In this document: positions 8,766 to 18,819 of the stretch, one piece after another
How the letters are laid out: every line of letters begins with the position of its first letter
Position numbering within the stretch: position 1 is the first letter of the stretch
NCBI GenBank assembly: GCA_945910005.1
Contig: OX246746.1
Coordinates: 30,016,298 to 30,080,297 of the forward strand
DNA length: 64,000 nucleotides
Direction of reading: 5' to 3'
From: Isoperla grammatica
Lineage: Eukaryota; Arthropoda; Insecta; Plecoptera; Perlodidae
Program-made: the position numbers and the translations under genes
The notes under the pieces: model-generated
What the model was told of the DNA's origin: nothing
What the model saw: only the letters and a program-made list of their open reading frames with translations
Database searches by the model: none

Positions 8766-11700
8766 GGAACTGTCACTTACCTTCCTCCCGCAATATACAG
8801 AAAACATCAACGACAGAATGGAATTGCTGGTTACAATATGTATCCGACTTCATAAAATATCAACCCTCAATTGACTACCTGCTTCAGACACATGGTAAAG
8901 ATGATCGTCTGTATCTTACAGTTCATATATTAGGAAAACCATTTACAGGACTTCTGGATTCCGGGGCTTCTCGTTCAATACTAGGACAGGCTGGTTTGGA
9001 ACAAATGCATAGACTGGGATTAAAGATGACAGCGACTTATGAGCAAGACAAGGTGAAGGTAGCCAATGGTCAATTTTGTCAAGTGTCGGGATGCATGAAC
9101 ATTCCTATAGAGTTAGAGAGTTCAATCCACAATCTGGATGTACTAGTCGTACCCTCTGTTAAGCAACCACTCATCCTTGGATTGGATTTCTGGAGGAAAA
9201 CGAAGATCATTCCGAATTTTCTTGATCATACGTGGGAATTTGGAACACACGAAAATTATTGCGTTGATGACGTGGTGACAGACATAGACAATTTACTAAG
9301 TGAACAGCGTGCTCAGTTAGAGGCCTTAGTAGAGCAAAAATTTGAATTAATGGGGACATCTATAGGACATACTAACTTAGTTGAGCACAAAATAGATACG
9401 GGTACAGCTGAACCGATTAAGCAGCGGTACTATCCACTTTCACCTGTGCGCCAAGCTCAAATGAATACAGAGTTAGACCATATGCTGCAACTAGGAGTAG
9501 TAGTCCCTTCCAAAAGCCCATGGTCATCTCCAGCACTTCTGGTTGGAAAGTCAGATGGAACTTCCCGATTTGTTGTAGATTTCCGTAAAGTCAATAAAGT
9601 AACCAAACGTGATGCGTACCCGATACCGTATGTCAACTCCATTTTAGATCGTCTAAGAGATGCACGATACCTCACTTCTCTTGATCTCAAAAGTGCTTAT
9701 TGGCAGGTTCCGATTGAGGCCAGTAGCCGAGAGAAAACTGCTTTTACAGTCCCATCACGTGGCTTATTTGAGTTCACCAGGATGCCATTTGGTTTACACA
9801 ACTCACCAGCTACATGGCAAAGACTGATAGATCGTGTACTGGGTTCCGATCTCGAACCGTATGTCTTTGTCTATCTAGATGATATAATAATCTGCACGCT
9901 GACCTTCCAGAAGCATCTTGAGGTTTTAGAGGAAGTCTTTCGAAGATTAATCGAGGCCAATCTGACCTTAAACCGCGAAAAGTGTAAATTTTGTAGATCT
10001 GAATTAAAATATCTGGGCTATGTTGTTGACTCAATGGGACTACACTGTGATCCAGAAAAAGTGGCGGCCATAAAGGATTATCCTACCCCCAAATCAATCA
10101 AGGACCTGCGCCGGTTTATCGGTATGACGTCGTGGTATCGAAGATTCGTTCCAGGCTTCTCCACCATTAGTGGCCCTCTAACGAAGCTTACGCATAAAAC
10201 CCAAAAATTTGCATGGACTGCAGAAGCAGACGAAGCATTTCACACCCTCAAAGGAAAATTAATCACGGCACCAATTCTCTCGTGTCCGGATTTTTCACGG
10301 CCTTTCTGTATACAGACTGATGCTTCAAATTACGGATTGGGGGCTGTTTTAAGTCAAATTCATGATGACCAAGAAAAAGTAATAGCTTTTGCCAGTAGAA
10401 CCTTAACAAGTAACGAGAAAAAGTTCTCGGCTACGGAAAAGGAATGCCTTGCAGTGGTATGGGCGGTAGAAAAATATCGACCTTACGTAGAAGGAAGTTA
10501 TTTCACCGTTGTAACAGACCACCACAGTCTGGTATGGTTACAGAATTTGCATGATCCGACAGGCAGATTAGCAAGATGGGCATTGCGTCTTCAGCCGTAC
10601 GACTTTCAAGTTATTCATCGAAAAGGGAAAGAAAACGTTGTCCCCGATGCTCTCTCCAGATCAGTCCCTTTGGATCTGATAACGATTCCTGCGCCGATAT
10701 TGGATCCCTGGTATAATAAAATGCGGAATCTTGTCATGTGTAACCCTGTTGATTACCCGAAATGGAGCATTGAAAATGAACAGTTATACAAGTTAATTGG
10801 CACTTGGAAACTCGTTGTTCCCAAGGAATCAAGACAGAACGTTCTCAAGGAATGCCATGATGATGCAACAGCTGGACATCTCGGCATCCTCAAGACATAC
10901 AAGAGGATAAGCAACTTGTATTATTGGCCAAAAATGAAATCAGATGTATCTCGATATGTAAATAGATGTACTATTTGTTTACAGTACAAGCCGGAAAGGA
11001 AACTTCCAGCAGGATTAATGGGTCGGTGTAAGAATGTAACTCAACCATGGCAACTTATATCATCCGATATTCTTGGACCTTTTCCTCGCTCCAAACAAGG
11101 AAACAAGTACCTTCTTGTCATCGCCGACTGGTTTACTAAATATACTCTCATATTCCCTTTACGTGCGGCCACTGCCAAGAGAATAGCGCGCCACATGGAA
11201 GAGGACATATTTCTTGTATACGGGGCACCGCAAACGATTGTATGTGACAACGGCTCACAATATGCTGGGAAAGAGCTAAGAAACTTTGCACGGCAGTATG
11301 AGACGAAAATATTTTTCAATGCACGATACCACCCACAAAATAATCCATCAGAGCGAGTAAATCAAGTTTTAAAAACCATGATTGCCTCTTTTGTAAAGGA
11401 GAATCATCAGCTCTGGGACCAAAACCTTAAAAAATTTGGTTATGCAATCCGGACAGCTCATCATGAGGTAACAGGATACACACCTGTGTTCTTGAATTTC
11501 GGTCGAGAAATCCATCTCTCGGGGCGTTCTTATGGAGAACCTTCCACCGAAACCGATGTTCCCACCTGCACCACCCGAAATGAATGGGCAGAACAAGTGA
11601 AAGCACTCCAAACTTGTTACCATACGGTAACTGAGAGGATCTTTAAAGCACATGATGTCAGTGCAAAACGATACAATCTTCGCAGAAGACCAGTTACTTA

Positions 11701-11926
11701 TGAGGTTGGTCAGTTGGTCTACAAGAAAAACTATGCTCAATCCGACGCGACGGCCAATTTTACGGCCAAACTAGCCCCAAAATTTGTTGGACCCTTCAAA
11801 ATTAAATCCAAACTCTCACCTCTTGTCTTTGAGCTAGAAAATGACAAAAACAAGAGCATAGGCTATTGGCATGTGTCCGATTTACGAAAGTCTCCCGACG
11901 GTGATGACAGCGACGTTTTGCCATGA
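8729..11926 (+). CDS. pol: Pol polyprotein (protease, reverse transcriptase, RNase H, integrase)
   Basis: Copies the element RNA to DNA and integrates it. The frame is open from 8729, just after a TAA at 8726-8728, with no useful ATG at its start, so it is expected as a Gag-Pol fusion. Residues numbered from the codon at 8732: aspartic protease DSGA at about 76-79; reverse transcriptase with catalytic D318 and the YLDD box at 381-384, preceded by 'MPFGL' at 351-355; RNase H with D530, E571, D596 and D639; integrase zinc module H709/H716/C746/C749 and catalytic D779, D839, E874 (35 residues between the last two); GPF at 1020-1022 in a GPY/F-like module, then 'HVSDLR'. No chromodomain. All catalytic residues are present and there is no interruption, so it is probably functional. 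It ends 12 bp before the polypurine tract, leaving no room for env. Confidence 0.96.
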   Translation, partial: KVPEGKRQRGDLRNCHLPSSRNIQKTSTTEWNCWLQYVSDFIKYQPSIDYLLQTHGKDDRLYLTVHILGKPFTGLLDSGASRSILGQAGLEQMHRLGLKMTATYEQDKVKVANGQFCQVSGCMNIPIELESSIHNLDVLVVPSVKQPLILGLDFWRKTKIIPNFLDHTWEFGTHENYCVDDVVTDIDNLLSEQRAQLEALVEQKFELMGTSIGHTNLVEHKIDTGTAEPIKQRYYPLSPVRQAQMNTELDHMLQLGVVVPSKSPWSSPALLVGKSDGTSRFVVDFRKVNKVTKRDAYPIPYVNSILDRLRDARYLTSLDLKSAYWQVPIEASSREKTAFTVPSRGLFEFTRMPFGLHNSPATWQRLIDRVLGSDLEPYVFVYLDDIIICTLTFQKHLEVLEEVFRRLIEANLTLNREKCKFCRSELKYLGYVVDSMGLHCDPEKVAAIKDYPTPKSIKDLRRFIGMTSWYRRFVPGFSTISGPLTKLTHKTQKFAWTAEADEAFHTLKGKLITAPILSCPDFSRPFCIQTDASNYGLGAVLSQIHDDQEKVIAFASRTLTSNEKKFSATEKECLAVVWAVEKYRPYVEGSYFTVVTDHHSLVWLQNLHDPTGRLARWALRLQPYDFQVIHRKGKENVVPDALSRSVPLDLITIPAPILDPWYNKMRNLVMCNPVDYPKWSIENEQLYKLIGTWKLVVPKESRQNVLKECHDDATAGHLGILKTYKRISNLYYWPKMKSDVSRYVNRCTICLQYKPERKLPAGLMGRCKNVTQPWQLISSDILGPFPRSKQGNKYLLVIADWFTKYTLIFPLRAATAKRIARHMEEDIFLVYGAPQTIVCDNGSQYAGKELRNFARQYETKIFFNARYHPQNNPSERVNQVLKTMIASFVKENHQLWDQNLKKFGYAIRTAHHEVTGYTPVFLNFGREIHLSGRSYGEPSTETDVPTCTTRNEWAEQVKALQTCYHTVTERIFKAHDVSAKRYNLRRRPVTYEVGQLVYKKNYAQSDATANFTAKLAPKFVGPFKIKSKLSPLVFELENDKNKSIGYWHVSDLRKSPDGDDSDVLP

Positions 11927-11937
11927 CCCTATGCGGT

Positions 11938-11950
11938 AGGAGGGGGGAGG
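11938..11950 (+). other. Polypurine tract
   Basis: AGGAGGGGGGAGG, 13 uninterrupted purines directly before the TG of the 3' LTR. It is the standard primer for plus-strand synthesis in LTR elements. Confidence 0.92.
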
Positions 11951-13334
11951 TGTTATGGGCATAACTTTTGAATCGTACGGTACTACCCCTCTCACCCCTC
12001 GCCACAGAGATAAGCAGACGACTGGCGTAGGTAAAGATAACGAGACAGTTGTAGTCGAGCGATCGTCCGAGCATTACCTCGATTGAGGGAAGTGATTGCG
12101 TGTGCACGTAGAGGAAACCTAGTCGACGGCGGAGCTACTGAGACTGTTGTGACAGTTAGGCTACCATTGTCTGCACTAGCGTCTTGGACGGAAGTATTCC
12201 TTGAACGAACATTAACAAGTGCTACCGGTGATTGAGTGTTGTTCCGATACTCGGAACATTTACCGGAACAACGAGATACGACTACGACGGCTGCTTATTC
12301 CTGGCGTGACGGACGGACGCCTGGGGACGGTTCTGGCGAGCTGGCGCATCCCGGACACACCCCCCTACCTGACCTGATTCACCGTATACCGGAGAGAAGG
12401 CTGAGGCTGATAAGTACCCCTGAACACTTTATAAAATTAAACGTTTTTCATTATAAACATCTTAGTGAATAATATTCTATTATCTTATTTTGTGTGTGAA
12501 TATTATCTGTCAATATCAACCTGCAATTATTATTGTTTGTTGTTGTAACCTTGGTACTGACGTTAGTCAATGGTTATATTTAGGTGCCAGTGGCTTTATC
12601 AATTACACTATTAATAAGCATCATCATACTATTGGATTAGTATTACATTATCCATCTTTGTCCCAGAATTATATTTATATTCTTATCATTGTTATTATCC
12701 CTATTGTTGTTATTTATAATGTCACCGTGCGATCACTACGGTTAGTCATTTTGTCCCTGGTCATTGGATTAGGATTATTTATAGTATACTGGTGTTTAAT
12801 TTTGTACGGCATTCGCCTTGTCAGTGGTACCAACCCAAGAACACTGATACCTGGTACTGTATTAACGGTCACTATATTTGTATCATTGTTGATCGTTTTC
12901 ATCTATCGTTACTAATACCCATGTTAACATGATTATCATTAATTACATTATTATTAATTTTGTAAGGCATTCGCCTTGTCAGTGGTACCAACCCAAGAAC
13001 ATAGATAACTGATACAGTCTTATTGGTCACTATATTTGTATCATTGTTGTCGTTTCCATCTATTGTTACTAATATCCATGTTAACATTATTATCATTAAT
13101 TACATTATTATTAATTATCACCTAGTCTTATCATTATTAGCATATACAATTGTGACAGCCTCTCTCTATGGTTTCTTGTTTTTCCCACCTTCCCTTAAAA
13201 AAAACAAGTGGAGCCCTACCAGTTCACATATACGTCTCTCGTCAGGGTACTCCTGAACCTGACCCACCCCCCACCACTGCAGCTAGCCGGCACTCGATCC
13301 CCATCGAGTATTTTCTGCTGTGGGGCACGTAGCA
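11951..13334 (+). repeat. 3' LTR, 1384 bp
   Basis: Same sequence as the 5' LTR shifted by 5514 bp, apart from a T instead of C near 12933 and eight instead of nine A near 13197-13204. It ends AGCA and is followed by the CAGT target duplication. The 158-bp tandem duplication is at 12796-13111, and the TATA-like box at 12430-12436. Confidence 0.97.
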
Positions 13335-13338
13335 CAGT
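13335..13338. repeat. Target-site duplication, right copy (CAGT)
   Basis: CAGT directly follows the 3' LTR and matches 6433-6436. Confidence 0.85.
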
Positions 13339-13420
13339 ATTCATTCAAAAGGATTTTTATGTAGGTATTGATAGTGTTATAAACTAGAACCATTGTTAGA
13401 GGAGGAGATACCAATGTTAT

Positions 13421-13683
13421 CCTTGAACAAATTACAACAGAAATCTTCTTTTTGTACTGGATTCAGAAAAAAATCCTATTTAACACAGTAAAAGCCCTTA
13501 TCTGTGGTAAAAGTCTAAAAACATCTAAAGTGTCAAAATTGATTAAATTTGCATATCAAATTACATAATACAAAATTAATGTTAAGAGTTGGGAATCACA
13601 TTTTCACAAATTAACCACAGGGTTAAATCAAGTAGGCCTATGTATGTAAGTATTTGATTTATTTAAAAAGTTTGATATGTGTA
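13421..13683 (+). repeat. Left arm of the 2.1-kb inverted repeat
   Basis: Pairs with 15275-15524 in reverse complement. It carries a small extra segment near 13490-13510 with a partly duplicated GTAAAAG word that the right arm lacks. Confidence 0.8.
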
Positions 13684-14087
13684 CTCGTTTGATTGATTAA
13701 ATTAATTAAAAATATAAACCACAGTAATTAAATTTGAAGTCTCAATATACATCAAATTCGAATCTAACAATTCTAGCAACGTGTTAATCATGCAAGTGAT
13801 ACCTAGCGAAACAGCTTAAATGTTCTACTAAAATCACCATCACAACCCGATTAGTTTGATAGTAATTAGTAATTTAATTAACATACTAAAATACGTTGTA
13901 AGTGTTTTGTCACCATTACGCTAATTTTACATATATCGTCGTTACTAAAATAGTACAAATGAAATGCTCAATCAATGCAACATCGAATTTTCTATTACCG
14001 TTTGAATGAATGAATGAAAGAATTAGTTAATTAATATTAGAAATTAGGCTATTATTAAATAATTAATCAAAATGTTAAGATATTACA

Positions 14088-14193
14088 AGTTTGCCCCGAC
14101 TGGGGAACAAACCTCTAGTAAATTCATATTTTATTATATACTATTATATGTGGAGCCGGAGGATCCTGGTTCTAATCCCAGTCGGGGCGAACT
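14088..14193. mobile_element. Mini palindromic element with GC-rich ends
   Basis: AGTTTGCCCCGACTGGG (14088-14104) and the complement of 14177-14193 match over 17 bp with one mismatch, enclosing about 70 AT-rich bases. TATTACA lies directly left (14081-14087) and again two bases right (14196-14202), a possible imperfect target duplication. The right half contains GGTTCTAATCCC, similar to a tRNA B box, but no A box or clover-leaf fits. Confidence 0.45.
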
Positions 14194-14851
14194 CTTATTA
14201 CAGTTATACCTCCAACGCTATCCAGTATCCATAACGATGGATTTAGCTTTCAAAATCCAATATCATTTGACAGCATGTGTTCAATTCAAATTGAAAATTG
14301 GAAAATTGAAATCAAATTGGGAGGTTATGTTTTGAGTTCTAAACGAAAACGGGCAAAATATAAATATATCATACTATAAAGACTAATAACTCTAACAAAA
14401 TACTCAGAAATGTTTATCCAAATTCATTTTCATACAACCATTGCGATAACAATAGCAAGTGATACACTCATTTTTCGAGGATGAAATACAATTTTACAAA
14501 TAAATAAATAATAACATAGCATTACTAACTCGTTTTTCAAAATACTCATTAAAAAGATTAAATGTTACAATATGGTAATAAAAGTACATATTTATTATTT
14601 GCGATGAATATTCCAAAATGCTTAAAGGGATCAGGGATACGTACGCAACCTACCTTAAACTGCTGCAATTAACAAGTATTATCCACATTTAAATAAATAA
14701 ATGTAACACGTAAATTTGTTGTGTATCCTTATTATCAACGACGGTATTCCTTTAACTTTAGATAGGGTGTATGTGATTTGTTCTGATGCAAACCGTAATG
14801 TACTTGTTGCATGTCATGCATCTCGTCTTTTAGTGGTGTTTATCAATGTTA

Positions 14852-15129
14852 GTAGCCGTCATTTCTGTGGAGCGCTTTCTCGAGCTCTATTCACGAAGGG
14901 TTACATGCCCGTTTAACTTAGCACAATGAGCTTCTCCGCGGGCGGGCGCACTGTCAAAGATGCTACTATTGTCACCAAAAGGGGCAAAAACACAAATTTA
15001 CAAAACAAATTCTTGACCGGTGTCAAAGCAATCGTCTGCCTTATTGTAGCTGTGACGAGTACATGACAGCGAGCTCTATTCAAGAAGAACTGAAAGGAAC
15101 CGCTAGCGCTCTACGAAAATGACGGCTAC
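14852..15129. mobile_element. MITE with TA target duplication, 278 bp
   Basis: The ends GTAGCCGTCATTT...GAGCGCT (left) and the complement of the right end agree over about 24 bp with a few mismatches. Both ends are flanked by TA (14850-14851 and 15130-15131), as in Tc1/mariner-type elements. GAGCTCTATTCA appears near both ends (14882 and 15071) in the same orientation. No transposase frame. Confidence 0.6.
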
Positions 15130-15274
15130 TATACAGTCAATGTGTGGCACATTTCAAACAGTGCCTAATGCCTATGTATTTATACAAGTGTATAACACGT
15201 ACCTTACTATAATATTGTGTTTGTACGTGCGCGGTTGTTGTGTGTTACTTCAAAGCAAAGTGCATCATTTATAT

Positions 15275-15524
15275 TACACATATCAACATTTTTAAATAAA
15301 TCAAATACTTACATACATACTTGATTTAACCCTGTGGTTTATTTGTGAAAATGTGATTCCAAACTCTTAAAATTAATTTTTTAATATTTTTTATTATGTA
15401 ATTTGATATGCAAATTTAATCAATTTCGACACTTTAGATTTTTCTAGACTTTTACTATGTAAAATAGGATTTTTTTCTGAATCCAGTACAACAAGAACAA
15501 TTTTGTGTTGCAATTTGTTCAAGG
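15275..15524 (-). repeat. Right arm of the 2.1-kb inverted repeat
   Basis: Reverse complement of 13421-13683; ends GCAATTTGTTCAAGG. Confidence 0.8.
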
Positions 15525-16063
15525 TCGAGGTCCCATATCACGTAGGTCTCATAAGACCTTGTCTATATACAGATGAAAGGGGTGAACAGCTGTCTTACCG
15601 CTATGTATCAGTACAATACTTGGGTGGACAATCATCGGGAGGGGGGTATCCGGTACTGTTTCCATGTGTTAGGGGTGCTTGTTGACAACACTACCCTCAT
15701 CTCTTGCAGGTCTTCCAAGCCATGTTTATAGTAGTGTAACTTTCAAGAAAGCCATAGAAAACAAGATGAGTTGAGTTTGTAATTTACATGTTTCGGTGAT
15801 AACTATAAAGGGCTTCATATGCATAGGGCCTATTATCGAGCGGACGACACAACCACTACCGCATCAGATTCTTTCACCCCTCTCTTCTGCGGAACCATAC
15901 ACTCAACTCATTAAGTGCATGGGAACAAACGCAAGACCAAATTACACTAGCCGATTTTCTTTGTGTACCATGAAATGTGAGACAAAACAGATATTTTCCT
16001 TTAATTAAAATAGTTTAAAATTCTTTGTACGTATTGTTTCTAGTAATTATATTTAGTATGCTG
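15525..16063. other. Intergenic, nothing recognised
   Basis: Moderate-GC then AT-rich sequence. Short open frames at 15503-15685 and 15796-16008 show no recognisable domain. Confidence 0.45.
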
Positions 16064-16120
16064 GTAGTGGTATTATGGTAGTGTGGGTAGTATGGTAGTA
16101 TGGTGAGTAGTATGGTAGTG
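16064..16120 (+). repeat. Imperfect GGTAGT/ATGGTAGT simple repeat
   Basis: Irregular tandem of GGTAGT, GTATGGTAGT and related words immediately left of the hairpin element at 16123. Confidence 0.65.
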
Positions 16121-16122
16121 GA

Positions 16123-16271
16123 CCCAAGATTACTTTACACCTGCTTTCGTCACATCCGGGGCAGTCGTAGCCAACCAGCGAACCGCCCGAGACACATCCG
16201 GGCCAATACCGATCGCTGATTGGCCACGAACCAGTCGCCTGTGACGAAAGCATGTGTAAGGTAGTCTTGGG
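16123..16271. mobile_element. Short hairpin element / MITE, 149 bp
   Basis: CCCAAGATTACTTTACACCT... at the left is the reverse complement of the right end (16241-16271) over about 31 bp with four mismatches, continuing into GCTTTCGTCACA. The centre is GC-rich (CACATCCGGG twice). No target-site duplication is clear. No coding capacity. Confidence 0.55.
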
Positions 16272-16306
16272 ACAACACCTTGTGGTCACTGGTCACCCAG
16301 TGGACC

Positions 16307-16350
16307 AAGGTCAACTTCATCTCCGACTAGGCGGAGATCAAGTAGACCTT
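16307..16350 (+). repeat. 19-bp-arm hairpin
   Basis: AAGGTCAACTTCATCTCCG (16307-16325) pairs with 16332-16350 around a six-base loop ACTAGG, with two mismatches. Function unknown; the shape could act as an RNA hairpin if transcribed, but nothing supports a terminator. Confidence 0.6.
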
Positions 16351-17207
16351 AGCAATGGACAGGACAGATGTGCAGCAGGCAGTGCATTGTTTTTCTACTG
16401 GAAACTGAAGTAATGTTGGTCGTTCATTTGACTGCCTTCTTTTCTGTCAGCAGCGTATGTAGTGTAGACCATGCACCTCCCCAATTCATTTGGTCTCAAG
16501 GGGGGAAGTCGAAAAGCCAACAGTATCAATGTTGTTTCGTCAATGTGACTGCATGTAACTTACTTTAGTCTCCAGCAACCTTGTTGTTCTTCATTGAAGA
16601 CCCAAGTTCGTATACTTACGTGTAGAAGCAAACAAAATGAACACCTTGGTTTGCATCTCTGTAATTTCTTTATTTTACTTAGTCTCAGTATAATAACCGA
16701 TAGACCGCTACACAATATAAAAAAAAGTGCTTAATGCCCGAATTATGGTTTCGTAAGAACTACAAAACTGGATTCAAACATGTTCAAATATTTGTTCATA
16801 CCGGGTGATTAGTAATCAATTGGAATTATTTTGAAATTATCAAAAACAGCCGTAATGATAAAAATACTGACCATTGTTATCTAGTTTTCAGCTCTACGAA
16901 ATCACAATTTGGACATTTATCACTTTTTCAATTTTATTTTAGCGTTCTCAAGCTATTACTTAAATACGCTAATTTGTGCAGTATTTATAGTGAAACAATC
17001 CTTGCCATTAATGCCAAGCCTACTTCATTCAATACTAAAGAGCTGTGCATCTCTTTCATAATATTCTCACATCGTAAGTTAATCAGTTCTAGCTGTAATT
17101 AAAAATGAACTAATCTAAGTAGGAATGGGTAAAAATGGGATTCATGGAGAGTGCATTGAAAACGTTCTGCGGGCCCCAGTTTGCCAATCTCTGTAGGCTT
17201 ACTAAAA
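16351..17207. other. Unique flank of the satellite array
   Basis: AT-rich sequence with no recognisable gene. The last bases before the array (CTGTAGGCTTACTAAAA) show no degenerate satellite units, so the array edge is sharp. Confidence 0.5.
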
Positions 17208-17769
17208 CAATGCCTATACTCATCGCGCCCCTACCTGTGCGCCGCCTCAATGCCTATACTCATCGCGCCCTACCTGTGCGCCGCCTCAATGTTACAATGC
17301 CTACACTCATCGCGCCCTACCTGTGCGCCGCCTCAATGTTACAATGCCTATACTCATCGCGCCCTACCTGTGCGCCGCCTCAATGTTACAATGCCTATAC
17401 TCATCGCGCCCTACCTGTGCGCCGCCTCAATGTTACAATGCCTATACTCATCGCGCCCCTACCTGTGCGCCGCCTCAATGTTACAATGCCTATACTCATC
17501 GCGCCCCTACCTGTGCGCCGCCTCAATGCCTATACTCATCGCGCCCCTACCTGTGCGCCGCCTCAATGTTACAATGCCTATACTCATCGCGCCCTACCTG
17601 TGCGCCGCCTCAATGTTACAATGCCTACACTCATCGCGCCCCTACCTGTGCGCCGCCTCAATGTTACAATGCCTATACTCATCGCGCCCTACCTGTGCGC
17701 CGCCTCAATGCCTATACTCATCGCGCCCTACCTGTGCGCCGCCTCAATGCCTATACTCATCGCGCCCTA

Positions 17770-18819
17770 CCTGTGCGCCGCCTCAATGTTACAATGCCTA
17801 TACTCATCGCGCCCCTACCTGTGCGCCGCCTCAATGTTACAATGCCTATAGTCATCGCGCCCTACCTGTGCGCCGCCTCAATGTTACAATGCCTATACTC
17901 ATCGCGCCCTACCTGTGCGCCGTCTCAATGTTACAATGCCTATACTCATCGCGCCCTACCTGTGCGCCGCCTAAATGTTACAATGCCTATACTCATCGCG
18001 CCCTACCTGTGCGCCGCCTCAATGCCTATACTCATCGCGCCCCTACCTGTGCGCCGCCTCAATGTTACAATGCCTATACTCATCGCGCCCTACCTGTGCG
18101 CCGCCTCAATGTTACAATGCCTATACTCATCGCGCCCTACCTGTGCGCCGCCTCAATGTTACAATGCCTATACTCATCGCGCCCCTACCTGTGCGCCGCC
18201 TCAATGCCTATACTCATCGCGCCCCTACCTGTGCGCCGCCTCAATGTTACAATGCCTACACTCATCGCGCCCCTACCTGTGCGCCGCCTCAATGTTACAA
18301 TGCCTATACTCATCGCGCCCTACCTGTGCGCCGCCTCAATGTTACAATGCCTACACTCATCGCGCCCCTACCTGTGCGCCGCCTCAATGTTACAATGCCT
18401 ATACTCATCGCGCCCCTACCTGTGCGCCGCCTCAATGTTACAATGCCTATACTCATCGCGCCCTACCTGTGCGCCGCCTCAATGTTACAATGCCTATACT
18501 CATCGCGCCCTACCTGTGCGCCGTCTCAATGTTACAATGCCTATACTCATCGCGCCCTACCTGTGCGCCGCCTAAATGTTACAATGCCTATACTCATCGC
18601 GCCCTACCTGTGCGCCGCCTCAATGCCTATACTCATCGCGCCCCTACCTGTGCGCCGCCTCAATGTTACAATGCCTATACTCATCGCGCCCTACCTGTGC
18701 GCCGCCTCAATGTTACAATGCCTATACTCATCGCGCCCTACCTGTGCGCCGCCTCAATGTTACAATGCCTATACTCATCGCGCCCCTACCTGTGCGCCGC
18801 CTCAATGCCTATACTCATC
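17770..18819 (+). repeat. Segmental duplication in the array, offset 601 bp
   Basis: About 450 bp (17770-18218) recurs at 18371-18819 with the same order of unit lengths and two shared private variants: CCGTCTCAATG (17921 and 18522) and GCCTAAATG (17971 and 18572). One private difference is GTCATC at 17851. Confidence 0.8.

Larger units (their letters stand above)
6437..13334 (+). mobile_element. Complete Ty3/gypsy LTR retrotransposon, 6898 bp
   Basis: The element has two near-identical LTRs (6437-7821 and 11951-13334) with TG...CA ends, a 4-bp CAGT target duplication, a leader with a possible primer-binding site, a gag frame with zinc knuckles, and a pol frame in the order protease, reverse transcriptase, RNase H, integrase (the Ty3/gypsy order, not Ty1/copia). 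A polypurine tract abuts the 3' LTR. The integrase C-terminus carries a GPY/F-type module but no chromodomain is visible. There is no env: pol ends 12 bp before the polypurine tract. Both frames are uninterrupted and the LTRs differ by one substitution and one A-run indel, so it inserted very recently and may still be active (inference). The clade within Ty3/gypsy is not assigned. Confidence 0.97.
13421..15524. mobile_element. Inverted-repeat structure, 2.1 kb, possible non-autonomous DNA transposon
   Basis: The left arm (13421-13683, beginning CCTTGAACAAATT) is the reverse complement of the right arm (15275-15524). Shared blocks include GTACTGGATTCAGAAAAAAA, ATTGATTAAATTTGCATATC, GAATCACATTTTCACAAA and CCACAGGGTTAAATCAAGTA, with small indels. 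The arms are about 263 and 250 bp and enclose about 1.6 kb of AT-rich DNA with no transposase frame. The interior contains two smaller palindromic elements (14088-14193 and 14852-15129). It could be a MITE/long-TIR element with nested insertions, or two independent inverted copies of one repeat. No target-site duplication was identified. Confidence 0.6.

Noticed and set aside
11700..11926. Chromodomain at the integrase C-terminus
   Set aside because: Only a GPY/F-like module and a short 'HVSDLR' tail are present; the aromatic-cage pattern of a chromodomain is not seen.
11802..12107. An env or third gene after pol
   Set aside because: Pol ends at 11926, the polypurine tract starts at 11938, and the minus-strand frame across this point is antisense to pol and the LTR.
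14088..14193. tRNA gene
   Set aside because: The acceptor-like GCCCCGA/TCGGGGC pairing and B-box-like word are present, but there is no A box, D arm or anticodon arm, and the T stem is one base short.
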